NCBI GenBank assembly: GCA_046348855.1
Contig: JAXMDK010000013.1
Coordinates: forward strand, 1 to 64,000
DNA: 64,000 nucleotides
Direction of reading: 5' to 3'
Source of the DNA: TMP-24 sp046348855
Lineage (GTDB): Bacteria > Pseudomonadota > Alphaproteobacteria > Rhodobacterales > Rhodobacteraceae
Made by a program: the position numbers and the translations under genes. A model generated the notes under the pieces. That model was not told the origin of the DNA and did no database searches. It saw only the letters and a program-made list of their open reading frames with translations. This document shows, in pieces, positions 1 to 8,966 of this stretch (within the stretch, counting starts at the first letter, position 1; each line of letters opens with the position of its first letter).

Positions 1-1958
1 AGGACCAGGACCGGCAGGTCCGCCGGCGCTTCATCCGCGGGCTCTGGCGGTTCGGCCGTCGCATCGAGCACGCCGTGGCTGGTCTTGTCCCAGTAGAAGG
101 GCTGGCGCACCGCCTCCCACAGGGCCTTGTAGGACGCCAGCGCGCCAAGCGGGAAATAGAAATGCAGGGTCGGCACCCAAGGGATCAGGTGCCGGTGCCG
201 GGGGCCGCGACAGGCCCAGGCCCCGACCGCGATGTTCAGAAGCTCCGACAGGACGAAGACGCCGTTCAGCGCCAGCAGCGCCCACTGCGGCATCACCCCC
301 TGCAGTGGGTGCGACAGGCCGAGCGTCAGTGCCCAGCACGACCACAGGACCGGCGCCAGCACGAACTGCGACAGGGTTCCCAGGAACATCACCTGCACCC
401 CGAAGAACCGCTTCGGGCCAAGCTCGCGCCATAGCCGGACCGGGTCGCGCATGTGCACGGCCCAAGTCATCGCATAGCCCTTCAGCCAGCGTGACCGTTG
501 TCGGATCCAGGGCAGGGCGCGGCCGTTCGGCTCTTCCTCGGTGACGGTGGGGACCAGCTCGGTCCGGTAGCCGTGGCGGGCGAGCCGCAGGCCCAGGTCG
601 GCGTCCTCGGTCACGTTGTGCGCGTCCCAGCCGCCCAGTTCCTCAAGCAGCTCGCGCCGGAAGAACAGGGTGGTCCCGCCCAGCGGCACCACAAGCCCCA
701 TGCGTGCGATCCCCGGCAGCACCACCCGGAACCAGGCGGCATATTCGGCGGCAAAGCAGCGCGTCAGCCAGTTGTGGCGGGCATTGTAGAAGTCGAGAAC
801 CCCCTGCAGGCAGGCGACCTCGGGCCCGGCCTCGTGAAACCGGCGCACGATCCGGTGCAGCTGGTCGGGTTCGGGCGCGTCCTCGGCGTCATAGACGCCG
901 ATGATCGAGCCCCGGCAGAAGTCGAGCGCGTAGTTCAGCGCGCGCGGCTTGGTGCGGATCGGGCCGTGCGGCACGGTCACCACCCGCATCCAGTGCGGCA
1001 GCTGCCGCGCCGCCAGCGCCGCGCGGGTCTGGCGGTCGTCCTCCTCGACGACCAGCAGGATGTCGAGCAGTTCCTTGGGATAGTCGAGTCGCCCGAGCCG
1101 GCGGATCAGGCGTGGCGCGATGTCGGTTTCGTGGAAAAGCGGCACCATCACCGACACCACCGGCAGGCGGGCGACGGCGCGGGACGGGGTTTCGTTCCGG
1201 CGCGCCGCGCGCAGCTGGCTGACGAAGGCCGCCGCCTTCAGTCCCGAGCAGAGGACCAGCGACAGGACCGCCCAGGCAAAGAGCGGCACGAAGGCCGCCG
1301 AGGGCGACAGAACCGCCAGCCCCGCCAAGAGCGCCGCGCCGGCCAGCGCCGCGCGCCCGGCGAACCGCCCGGTCAGCGTCCGGCAGCTTTCATGGGGGGT
1401 CACGCGGGTTTCGGCCCGGCGGATCAGCGAGGTTTGCCGCGCGGCCAGCATCGCCGCATGAATAGCCTTTTCGCCGGCCAGCGCCATGACCACCGGGCCG
1501 GTGCCGGCCGGAAGCCGGTCGCGCAGGCGGGCGAACTGTTCGGGCCGGGCGGTGGCGACGACCGTCACCGCGCCGGCCTTGCGCCAGGGGATGACCGCTT
1601 CGCTCAGGCACAGCTCCGGCCCGAAGGCGTCGATCAGCCGGGGATCGGGCGGTTCGGTGGCCAGGTCCAGAACCCGTGCCCCCCATTGCAGCGACAGGGC
1701 CGTCATCAGGTCGGTTTCGCGGACCCAGCCGTGTGCAAGCAGGATGTCACCCAGCCGGACGTCCTGGCGGCCACGCATGGCGACCGCCTTGAGCAGGTTG
1801 CCAGGATCGACCGCCTTCATGTCCAGCAGGATCTGGCCGAGCGGCTTGCGTTCGGGCCGGCTACGCGGCGCCTCGCCCGGCCGCCGCCGGTCGGACAGGC
1901 CCGAGACCGGCACGAAATCCGGCGTGACGAGGCGTAGGCGGGATAGGGCAGGAGGCAT
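1..1958 (-). CDS. Family 2 glycosyltransferase, cellulose-synthase-like, 3' end outside window
   Basis: About 652 residues are visible, open to the window edge. The N-terminal 170 residues resemble the MshEN/GspE-N module found in type II secretion ATPases and in some glycosyltransferases (KPLGQILLDMKAVDPGNLL...). A hydrophobic pair follows, then a processive GT2 core: EEDD, the DAEDAPEPDQL metal motif, TEDADLGLRL and QRSRWLKGY (Q-x-x-R-W), and several C-terminal membrane segments. It is therefore an inner-membrane polymerising or transferring enzyme using a nucleotide sugar; the product is unknown. The ATG at 1958 is the first start after the intergenic region and begins MPPALSRLRLV. It stands alone, transcribed towards the left edge. 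Confidence 0.88.
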   Translation of the reverse strand, partial: MPPALSRLRLVTPDFVPVSGLSDRRRPGEAPRSRPERKPLGQILLDMKAVDPGNLLKAVAMRGRQDVRLGDILLAHGWVRETDLMTALSLQWGARVLDLATEPPDPRLIDAFGPELCLSEAVIPWRKAGAVTVVATARPEQFARLRDRLPAGTGPVVMALAGEKAIHAAMLAARQTSLIRRAETRVTPHESCRTLTGRFAGRAALAGAALLAGLAVLSPSAAFVPLFAWAVLSLVLCSGLKAAAFVSQLRAARRNETPSRAVARLPVVSVMVPLFHETDIAPRLIRRLGRLDYPKELLDILLVVEEDDRQTRAALAARQLPHWMRVVTVPHGPIRTKPRALNYALDFCRGSIIGVYDAEDAPEPDQLHRIVRRFHEAGPEVACLQGVLDFYNARHNWLTRCFAAEYAAWFRVVLPGIARMGLVVPLGGTTLFFRRELLEELGGWDAHNVTEDADLGLRLARHGYRTELVPTVTEEEPNGRALPWIRQRSRWLKGYAMTWAVHMRDPVRLWRELGPKRFFGVQVMFLGTLSQFVLAPVLWSCWALTLGLSHPLQGVMPQWALLALNGVFVLSELLNIAVGAWACRGPRHRHLIPWVPTLHFYFPLGALASYKALWEAVRQPFYWDKTSHGVLDATAEPPEPADEAPADLPVLV

Positions 1959-2046
1959 GGCGCACCAGGTTTGGACGGGTCCAACCTGGCGTACTGATGG
2001 TTAATCTGCCGTTAATGCTGTCGCGTTTACCCGACTGGTCGCGGGT

Positions 2047-3207
2047 TCAAGCGGCCTTGCGGGCCTGCATCGCCGCGGCGAACCGTTCGAACAGATAGAA
2101 ACTGTCCTGCGGGCCGGGGCTGGCTTCGGGATGATATTGCACCGAAAACACCGGCCGATCCTTGACCCGCAGGCCGCAGTTCGATCCGTCGAACAGGCTG
2201 ACGTGAGTTTCCACCACGCCCTCGGGCAGGGTCTGGCTGTCGACGGCGAAGCCGTGGTTCATCGAGGTGATCTCGACCTTGCCGCTTTCCAGGTCCTTGA
2301 CCGGATGGTTGGCGCCATGATGACCGTGGTTCATCTTGACGGTCCGCGCGCCCAGCGCCAGCGCCAGCATCTGATGGCCAAGGCAGATGCCGAACAGCGG
2401 CAGGTCGCGCGCCAGCACCCCCTGGATCATCGGCACCGCATAGGCGCCGGTCGCCGCCGGGTCGCCCGGCCCGTTCGACAGGAACACGCCGTCGGGCTTG
2501 TGGGCCAGCACCTCCTCGGCGGTGGCCGTTGCCGGCAGCACCGTCACATCGCAGCCGACCGAGGCGAGGCAGCGCAGGATGTTGCGCTTGGCGCCATAGT
2601 CGATGGCGACGACCTTGAAGGCCGGTCCGGTCCGTTCGCCATAGCCCTCGGGCCAGGCCCAGCGGGTTTCGTTCCAGCGGTAGCCCTGGGCGCAGGTCAC
2701 GTCCTTGGCCAGGTCCAGCCCGACCAGTCCGGTCCAGGCGCGGGCCTTGGCCACCAGCGCGGCAATGTCGAATTTCCCATGCGGATCGTGGGCAAGGGCG
2801 ACATGCGGCGCGCCCTGCTGGCGGATGGCGCGGGTCAGCCGGCGGGTGTCGACGCCACCGACGCCGATGCGGCCGCGCCGGGTCAGCCAGCCGACCAGCG
2901 GCTCGGCGGCGCGCCAGTTCGAGGGTTCGGTCGGGTCCCATTTCACCACCATGCCGGCGGCGACCGGGCTGGCGCTTTCGTCGTCCTCGGGCGTCACGCC
3001 GACATTGCCGACATGGGGAAAGGTGAAGGTCACGACCTGCCCGGCATAGGAAGGGTCGGTCATGATCTCCTGGTAGCCGGTCATCGCTGTGTTGAACACC
3101 AGTTCTGCCACCGTTTCGCCGGTCGCGCCGAAGCCGTGGCCGTAGAACAGCGACCCATCGGCCAGCGCGATGCAGGCGGTGGGCTTTGCGGCGGCTTCCC
3201 CGGTCAT
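2047..3207 (-). CDS. carA: Carbamoyl-phosphate synthase small subunit
   Basis: Glutaminase subunit that hydrolyses glutamine and passes ammonia to CarB for carbamoyl phosphate, feeding arginine and pyrimidine synthesis. The 386-residue protein has the CPSase small-chain N-terminal domain (LADGSLFYGHGFGATGE, VFNTAMTGYQE) and a class I amidotransferase domain with nucleophile Cys275 in FGICLGHQ and the His359/Glu361 pair in YHPEASPG. An in-frame upstream extension to 3306 is rejected: MTGEAAAKPTACIAL at 3207 matches the usual CarA start and length. carB is not adjacent. The divergent neighbour is the YqeY-type gene. Confidence 0.97.
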   Translation of the reverse strand: MTGEAAAKPTACIALADGSLFYGHGFGATGETVAELVFNTAMTGYQEIMTDPSYAGQVVTFTFPHVGNVGVTPEDDESASPVAAGMVVKWDPTEPSNWRAAEPLVGWLTRRGRIGVGGVDTRRLTRAIRQQGAPHVALAHDPHGKFDIAALVAKARAWTGLVGLDLAKDVTCAQGYRWNETRWAWPEGYGERTGPAFKVVAIDYGAKRNILRCLASVGCDVTVLPATATAEEVLAHKPDGVFLSNGPGDPAATGAYAVPMIQGVLARDLPLFGICLGHQMLALALGARTVKMNHGHHGANHPVKDLESGKVEITSMNHGFAVDSQTLPEGVVETHVSLFDGSNCGLRVKDRPVFSVQYHPEASPGPQDSFYLFERFAAAMQARKAA

Positions 3208-3407
3208 GGCGCGACTCCCGATGTGCGAAATTCGGCGGAACCTACGGGGGGGCAGGCGGATGGTCAAGGGGCTGCGGGGATGGCCGAATTCGTTCGGGGA
3301 TTTCATATATATAACAGGTTGTTGGTGGCATTGCGACGGCGATTGCCCCGGGCCGGCGCAGGCTGTAGCCTTGCCGAAAGGGCCAAGGTGCGGAGAGGCG
3401 GGCGGGA

Positions 3408-3863
3408 ATGGAGCTTCTGAAGCGGGTGGCGGAAAGCCAGAAGGACGCGATGCGGGCGCGGGATGCGGCGCGGCTGTCGACGGTCAGGATGATCCTAGCC
3501 GCGGTGAAGGACCGCGAGATCGCCTTGCGCACCACCGGGACCGCGCTGAGCGAGGCCGAGGTGCTGGCGCTACTGGGCAAGATGGTCAAGCAGCGCCAGG
3601 AATCGGCGCGCGTCTACCAGGAGGGTGGCCGGGCCGAGCTGGCCGAAAAGGAGCTGGCCGAAATCCGGGTGATCGAGGAGTTCCTGCCCCGCGCGATGAG
3701 CCCTTCTGAGGTCGAGGCGGCGATCGGCGCGGCGATTGCCGAGGTCGGCGCGGCCAGCGTGAAGGACATGGGCAAGGTCATGGCGGCGCTGAAGACGCGG
3801 TATGCCGGGCAGATGGATTTCGCGGCGGCGGGGGCGCAGGTCAAGGCGCGACTTGCAGGCTGA
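3408..3863 (+). CDS. GatB/YqeY domain-containing protein
   Basis: 151-residue free-standing YqeY protein. The family shares the C-terminal helical domain of the tRNA amidotransferase GatB and is thought to bind tRNA or modulate amidotransfer, but its exact role is unsettled. The start MELLKRVAESQKDAMRARD, the LSTVRMILAAVKDREI stretch and an ending in VMAALKTRYAGQMDF are typical. A GGCGGGA-like purine stretch precedes the ATG. carA lies divergently upstream and the DUF2244 gene converges downstream. Confidence 0.93.
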   Translation: MELLKRVAESQKDAMRARDAARLSTVRMILAAVKDREIALRTTGTALSEAEVLALLGKMVKQRQESARVYQEGGRAELAEKELAEIRVIEEFLPRAMSPSEVEAAIGAAIAEVGAASVKDMGKVMAALKTRYAGQMDFAAAGAQVKARLAG

Positions 3864-3877
3864 GCCTGCGGCTCAGC
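3859..3877. terminator. Hairpin shared by two convergent genes
   Basis: Perfect 8-bp stem GCTGAGCC/GGCTCAGC with a 3-base loop lies across both stop codons of the converging YqeY-type and DUF2244 genes. There is no strong T-run on either side, so termination is inferred from position and symmetry. Confidence 0.5.
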
Positions 3878-4361
3878 GCAGGGCGGCAAGGCGTGCGCGC
3901 AAATCCTGGGCCAGCGACCGGCGTTCCTCGGGCGTCAGGAAGGCGCCGAGTTCGACCTCGCGCTGCTCGCCGGAGAGCGTGAGATAGTCGCTGACCGGGC
4001 CGCCGGTCGGATAGAGCGAAACGCGCACCCAGTGGCTGTTGGCCTGCCAGGTGCGGGTGGTGCCGTCGGGCTCGCGCCGCACCAGCGTCGCCGTGTCGCG
4101 GGTCAGCGTCAGGGTTTCGGTCACCGACCGGTCGCGGTCGTTGCGGCGCAGCGCCACCCAGATGCCGGCGATGGCGGCCAGCAGGAACGGCAAGAGCGCC
4201 CAGAGGGTCGGCGAGCCGAGAGCGGCAAGAAGCGGCAGGCTCAGGAATGCCGCCGTCAGGCCGATGAACCAGGCAAAGCCCCGCGCCTGTAGCGAGCGGT
4301 GCGGCCAGACGAGAAGCGTCTTGGGCGCCTCGGGGGACGTTTCTGTCCAGCGGTAGGGCAT
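3873..4361 (-). CDS. DUF2244 domain-containing membrane protein
   Basis: 162 residues with two adjacent hydrophobic segments (about residues 28-47 and 50-70) followed by a soluble basic/acidic tail containing WVRVSLYPTGG and a C-terminal LTPEERRSLAQDLRARL stretch. This matches the DUF2244 family of integral membrane proteins, commonly found next to cytochrome c oxidase genes in Rhodobacteraceae, as here (ctaD lies just upstream on the same strand). The function is not established; a role around the respiratory chain is inference from position. Confidence 0.85.
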   Translation of the reverse strand: MPYRWTETSPEAPKTLLVWPHRSLQARGFAWFIGLTAAFLSLPLLAALGSPTLWALLPFLLAAIAGIWVALRRNDRDRSVTETLTLTRDTATLVRREPDGTTRTWQANSHWVRVSLYPTGGPVSDYLTLSGEQREVELGAFLTPEERRSLAQDLRARLAALR

Positions 4362-4433
4362 GGGATCAGCCTAGCGGATGGTGGCCGGAAGGAAAGGGCG
4401 CGGGGGGCGGAATCTGGGCAGCCGGCCGCCGCG

Positions 4434-4455
4434 CCTCGGCCCGGATGGGCCGAGG
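4434..4455. other. Stable stem-loop between ctaD and the DUF2244 gene
   Basis: Nine-bp perfect stem CCTCGGCCC/GGGCCGAGG with a 4-base loop, in the gap between ctaD and the DUF2244 gene. No U-tract follows. It may stabilise mRNA ends or add to the stronger terminator at 4492-4518. Confidence 0.4.
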
Positions 4456-4491
4456 CCCAAGGGCAGGGGAAAGACTGCAGGCCGGTCAACG

Positions 4492-4518
4492 AAAAAGGCC
4501 CCGGATCGCTCCGGGGCC
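4492..4518 (-). terminator. Rho-independent terminator of ctaD
   Basis: Read on the minus strand, GGCCCCGGA-gcga-TCCGGGGCC is followed directly by TTTTT. The 9-bp perfect GC stem with a T-run begins about 19 bases after the ctaD stop codon. Confidence 0.85.
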
Positions 4519-4536
4519 CGATGACGTCAGCTGATC

Positions 4537-6210
4537 TCAGTGCGCGTGGCTGTGGTCCCAGTCGCTCTGCTTGGGCAGCTGCTCGAACGTATGTTCGGGC
4601 GGCGGGCAGGGCAGGGTCCATTCCAGCGTGTCGGCATATTCGTTCCAGTAGTTGTTCTGGGTGACGCGCCGGCCCCACAGCAGCGTGTAGAAGACGATGC
4701 CGATGAAGAACACGAACGAGGCGAACGAGATGAACGCGCCGATCGACGACAGGTGGTTCCAGTAGGCGAAAGCCTCGGGGTAGTCGATGTAGCGGCGCGG
4801 CATGCCCTGACGGCCCAGGAAGTGCTGCGGGAAGAAGGTCAGGTTCGAGCCGATGAACATCGCCCAGAAGTGAACCTTGCCGGCCCATTCCGGGTATTGA
4901 CGGCCCGACATCTTGCCGATCCAGAAATAGATACCGGCGAAAATGCCGAACACGGCGCCCAGCGACATCACATAGTGGAAGTGGGCGACGACAAAGTAGG
5001 TGTCGTGATAGACCCGGTCGACCGGCGCCTGCGACAGCACGATCCCGGTGACGCCGCCGACGGTGAACAGAAGATGAAGCCGAAGGCCCAGAGCATCGGC
5101 GTCTTGAACTCGATCGAACCTCCTGCCATCGGCGGATCTACGAACACCACCCCGGTCGAACCGCGATGACCATCGTGGCCATCATGAAGTAGCTCTGCTG
5201 GGTCAGCGATGCCACATGCCGACTGTGTACATGTGGTGCGCCCAGACGACGGCTTCAGCGTGCCGATCGCCACCATCGCATAGACCATCGGCAGGTAGCC
5301 GAATACCGGCTTGCGCGAGAAGGTAAGGATGATACGGCTGATGATGCCGAAGGCCGGCACGATGACGATGTACACCTGGGTGGCCGCCGAAGAACCACAG
5401 GATGCTGGAGATCGGGTCAGCGCCGGCGGGGTCGAAGAAGGTGGTGCCGAAGTTGCGGTCGGTGATCAGCATGGTGATCGCGCCGTGGCCAGAACCGGCA
5501 GCGACAGCAGGATCAGCCGGCGGCCGGTGACGAAGATCGACCAGGCGAACAGCGGCACCTTGTGCAGCGTCGTTGGGGCGCGCATGTTCAGGAAGGTGGT
5601 GATCTCCGCGTTGATCGCGCCAAGGATCGACGAGGCGCTCGACAGGTGGATGCCTGGGCGAAGAGCGCGAGATCAAGCGGGACCAGCCTTCCTCGTGCAC
5701 TGAAAGCGGCGGTAGAGCACCCAGCCCACGCCCGAGCCATGCTCGCTGCCGCCGCCCGGCGCAATGACCGGCGGTGATCGCCAGCGAGGTCCCGGCGATA
5801 TAGAACAAAGGACAGGTTGTTCATCCGCGGGAAGGCCATGTCGGCGCGCCGACGTGCAGCGGTAACAGTTGCCGAAGCTTCGCCGAAGAGACCAGGATGA
5901 CCATGAAGTACGACGAACAGGATGCCGTGGCGTGATCACGTTCCACAGGTGCCCGTTCGGGGTGCAGGGCTGGCTGGCGTTTGGTGATCAGGGCGCGCGC
6001 TCTTAAGACATGTACCGCACGCCCGGGTTCATCAGCCTCATTTCTGCGACGGTGAAATAGACGAGATGTTCGACAAGGGCGTGGCGGTGAAGAGGTAAAG
6101 CGGATGCCGATATCCTTGTGGTTCGTGGACATGAACCACCGGGTGAAGAACCCGGGGGTGGCTATGCTCAAGGGCGCATGTACGCTTGCGTCCGCCAGTT
6201 GATCTCCCAT
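4537..6210 (-). pseudogene. ctaD: Cytochrome c oxidase subunit I (aa3 type), multiply frameshifted as given
   Basis: Haem-copper oxidase subunit I of the terminal oxidase. The start MGDQLADASVHAPLS followed by GFFTRWFMSTNHKDIGI, the middle stretches VVWAHHMYTVGM, PVFGYLPMVYAMVAIG and GGSIEFKTPMLWAFGF, and the clean C-terminal 167 residues (from LSQAPVDRVYHDTYF to DHSHAH) together span a gene of normal length (about 558 codons). Between about 5070 and 6120 the reading frame changes at a dozen or so places, each explained by one missing or extra base. Residues remain conserved in every fragment, so this is probably consensus error in an essential gene, not decay. Confidence 0.85.
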
Positions 6211-6262
6211 TCCGTTTGACCGGGCGATCTCCGTCGCGCCGGGCTCCAAGCCCGTCTTAATT

Positions 6263-6336
6263 GGCCGTGGCGGAATGGCAATCGCATAAGAGGGTTGCAA
6301 ATCCGGATTCTGCAGGCCTTGAAGCGTGTGGGCGGC
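6263..6336 (+). tRNA. Possible corrupted or remnant tRNA-Cys(GCA)
   Basis: GGCCGTGGCGGAATGGC, then TCGC, then GAGGGTTGCAAATCC resemble the acceptor/D-arm and the GCA anticodon arm of an alphaproteobacterial tRNA-Cys. The expected T-arm and matching 3' acceptor strand are not visible. The site lies within the block of base errors, so it may be a real tRNA gene with errors, a remnant, or chance. The end coordinate is nominal. Confidence 0.3.
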
Positions 6337-6499
6337 GGGGTCGACCTGTCCGCCGTGCGCGGGGCAGGACGGTCGCCCGGCAAGACGCGGCACGATGGCC
6401 GATCCGGTCGCGTGGGCGGTTGACCTCGGCGCGGACTGCGAATGATGCTGGCGCGCTCTGAGGGCGCCCGAACCAGCGACGCGACTGCTCGGGCCATGG

Positions 6500-6903
6500 C
6501 AGCGGCCTGCTTCGCTAACGATGCCAGATAGGCGGCCACGTCATCGCCGCCGGTGGCCAGCTTGAAGGCCATTCCCGAGGCGCCGGAGGTCTCGCCCGAC
6601 TTCTCGCGCAGGAAGGCGGTCGGGGCCGGAGGATACTTGGCGACTTTACCCAGACTGCGCCTCGGCCTGGCGGCCTTCATCAGGTCGCTGTAGGCGAATT
6701 CGGTCGATCCGGCGGCGCGGCCGATGACGCCGTACAGGTTCGGGCCGGTCTTGCCGCCTTGACCACCGCTTGTCCTGTCGGCGGCGATGATCGAATGGCA
6801 GGCCTTGCACTTGTTGAACTGCGCCTGCCCTTGGCGACATCGCCGTTCAACGCGGGCGCGGCAGTAATCATAAGAAGGGCGGCTGAATGATCAGGGATTT
6901 CAT
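6500..6903 (-). pseudogene. Small soluble c-type cytochrome (c2/c550 type), frameshifted as given
   Basis: Fragments in different frames assemble into MKSLII...TAAPAL-GDVAKG, then a CKACH haem-binding motif (CxxCH), KTGPNLYGVIGRAAGSTEFAYSD, FLREKSG and GMAFKLATGGDDVAAYLASL. This is the layout of class I cytochromes c2/c550, with a signal peptide, N-terminal haem site and GMAF axial methionine. Such proteins carry electrons in the periplasm, here plausibly to the adjacent aa3 oxidase. At least three frame changes break it; they fall in the same error block as ctaD. The 3' end is approximate. Confidence 0.72.
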
Positions 6904-6935
6904 CTGTTTCCTCGCGATGAAAGGGGTCGGGCGGC

Positions 6936-7466
6936 CTACAGCATGAGCAATCGCAGCGTCGATGGTAATGGGGGCGGCGCGTTGACGCGGCCGGATCAAC
7001 TTCGGCATGGCCCGGTTCGGCCAGAAGACTGGCGATTTCGGCGCCGATCACCATGTCGTGAACTCGGCTGAAATGATGGCGGGGCGGCGGATGCCCTGCC
7101 CGGTCGAACAGCAAGAGCGACGGCGTGCCCTGCAACGGAATCGCTCCATCGTTACCGGCAGGGCGTTGCGCCGGGCCGGTCGACGCCGACCGGCGAATGC
7201 GGCATTCGTGCAGGAAGGCGGCTACGATACCGGGCTTGGCGGTACGGTGTTCAAAGAGATCGAATGCGGGTTGATCATTACCGCTACATCGGCTTCGGGC
7301 GAAGATCTGCGATCGCCTTCGGCCTGCGGTAGCCGTGCTGATGCGGCCGGGGCACAGCATCTGGAACGCCTCGACCGCCACCACCCGGCCGGCAAGGCCA
7401 GGCGGGGCTGGAAGTCGGGGCCGTGCTCGCCGGCCTGCTGATCGACAGGTCGTCGAGCGTGGTCAT
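6936..7466 (-). pseudogene. Redoxin/thioredoxin-fold protein, frameshifted as given
   Basis: Read across frames, MTTLDDLSI, QAGEHGPDFQ, VVAVEAFQMLCPGC-like, QAEKIADLFARSDVAVI, FEHRTAKPGIVAAFLHE, LQGTPSLLLFDRAGH and GRVHDMVIGAEIASLLAEPG give one thioredoxin-fold protein of about 177 residues with a CPxC-type region and the cis-Pro TPSLLLFD strand. It probably acts in thiol redox chemistry; the substrate is unknown. The start ATG overlaps the lipB stop (ATGA). Frame changes near 7180, 7290, 7330 and 7420 belong to the same error block. Confidence 0.6.
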
Positions 7467-8147
7467 GGCTGTTCTGCTCGCGCAAGGGTTCGGATGGCAG
7501 GTTCTGGGGCGAAGGCCCGCGCGAAGGCCGCCTTCAGCGCCGCGTCGAGGTCGGTCATCGTCAGCGGCAGGCCGAGGCCGAGGAGAGCTGGTGACGCTGT
7601 CGCGGATGCCGCAGGGCACGATGCCGTCGAAGTGCGACAGGTCCGGCTCGACGTTCATAGAGATGCCGTGGAAGCTGACTCCAGCAGATCCTGATGCCGA
7701 TCGCGGTGATCTTGTCTTCGTGCGGGCGCCGTCCGGTCCCGGCGCTCTGTCCGGGCGCGCCACCCAGACGCCGACCCGCCCGTCGCGCACCTCGCCCCGG
7801 ACGTTGAACTGCGCAAGCGCGGCGATGATCCAGCGCTCCAGCCGGTGGACATAGGCGCGAACGTCACGGTCCCGCCGCGCGAGGTCGAGCATGACATAGG
7901 CAATGCGCTGGCCCGGCCCGTGATAGGTATATTGCCCGCCGCGTCGCGCCTGATGTACCGGGAAGCGGTGGGGGTCGGTCAGGTCCTGCGGCCGGGCCGA
8001 GGTGCCGGCGGTGTACAGCGGCGGATGTTCCAGCAGCCACACGCATTCGCCGGCCTCGCCCCGATGGATGGCCTCGACCCGGTCCTCCATGAAGGCCAGC
8101 GCCTGATCGTAGGGCACGAGGCCTTCAGAGGTGAGCCATTCGACCAT
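7463..8147 (-). pseudogene. lipB: Lipoyl(octanoyl) transferase, frameshifted near its 3' end as given
   Basis: LipB moves octanoate from acyl carrier protein to lipoyl domains, the first step of lipoate synthesis. The N-terminal 150 residues are intact: MVEWLTSEGLVPYDQALAFM, WLLEHPPLYTAGTSA, RRGGQYTYHGPGQ, YVMLDLARRDRDVRAYV. Beyond about 7720 the frame shifts several times while FHGISMNVEPDLSHFDGIVP, CGIRD (catalytic Cys region) and the end FAPEPAIRTLARAEQP remain readable. The stop overlaps the redoxin start. The length is one base off a multiple of three. Confidence 0.85.
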
Positions 8148-8301
8148 TGCCGTCCCCGGTGGTTGCCGCGCGCTTGCAGATATAGGCCGCGGCGGCGGCG
8201 AAGGACAGGGGCTGTCGCGGGGGCGGGCCTCGGGGATTCGGCCGCTGGGGCGTAGGCTGGGACCGGACGGCCGAATCGCGGCGGCCGGTCAGGAGGGCGC
8301 G

Positions 8302-8715
8302 ATGCAACTGGCGATTGACGGAATTCTCGAGGCGGCGCTCTATGCGGCCAATCTGGACGCGGCCGAAGGCTTCTACGGCGGCGTCCTGGGGCTGCGCCGG
8401 ATCGCGCGCGGTCATGACCGGCATGTGTTCTATGCCGTGGGCGGGTCGGTCCTGCTGATCTTCAACCCCGCCGAAACCGAGCATCCGCCGGGGCCCGGCG
8501 CGCTTCCGGTGCCGCCGCATGGGGCGCGCGGGCCGGGCCATGTCTGCCTGCGGGTGCCGGCCGCCGGGCTGGAGGAGATGGCCGCCCGCCTGCGCGCCGC
8601 CGGGGTGGTGATCGAGTCCGATTTCAGATGGCCCGGCGGGGCGCGGTCGATCTATGTGCGCGATCCCGCCGGCAACAGCGTGGAGTTCGCCGCCGCCGAA
8701 CTCTGGGGCCTGTAG
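8302..8715 (+). CDS. VOC (glyoxalase/bleomycin-resistance fold) family protein
   Basis: 137-residue single-domain vicinal-oxygen-chelate protein with two beta-alpha-beta-beta-beta repeats. LEAALYAANLDAAEGFYGG opens repeat one, GHVCLRVPAAGLEEMAARL opens repeat two, and YVRDPAGNSVEFAA contains the usual C-terminal metal-ligand Glu. The substrate cannot be deduced. The ATG at 8302 is preceded by AGGAGGG; an upstream in-frame ATG at 8131 overlaps lipB and lacks homology. Monocistronic, divergent from lipB. Confidence 0.85.
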   Translation: MQLAIDGILEAALYAANLDAAEGFYGGVLGLRRIARGHDRHVFYAVGGSVLLIFNPAETEHPPGPGALPVPPHGARGPGHVCLRVPAAGLEEMAARLRAAGVVIESDFRWPGGARSIYVRDPAGNSVEFAAAELWGL

Positions 8716-8829
8716 CCGGCCCGCCGCGTCGGCGGCAATGGCGGCCCGGCGATGGAAAAACCCACTTCCCTTTCCCCGACCGCTCGGCTAGAAGCGCGAC
8801 ACCTCAGCCGGGCCTGCCCGGCAAAGAGT

Positions 8830-8916
8830 GCGGATGTGGCGGAATTGGTAGACGCGCAGCGTTGAGGTCGCTGTGGGCTAACCCCCGTGAAGGTTCGAGT
8901 CCTTTCATCCGCACCA
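8830..8916 (+). tRNA. tRNA-Leu(GAG)
   Basis: An 87-base cloverleaf with encoded CCA. The acceptor GCGGATG pairs with CATCCGC, the D-arm contains GGAATTGGTAGAC, the anticodon loop TTGAGGT gives GAG, there is a long class II variable arm, and the T-loop is GGTTCGAGTCC. Confidence 0.96.
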
Positions 8917-8966
8917 CTCTTTCCCCCTCATGGCGCGGCGGTGGTTCGCGGCCGATCCGGCCGGCG

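Noticed and set aside
31..1937. Several long open frames on both strands over the glycosyltransferase region
   Set aside because: They are high-GC shadows; only the minus-strand frame starting at 1958 carries recognisable motifs.
5070..6120. Programmed frameshifting in ctaD
   Set aside because: There are too many shifts, in both directions, without slippery sites, and neighbouring unrelated genes show the same pattern.
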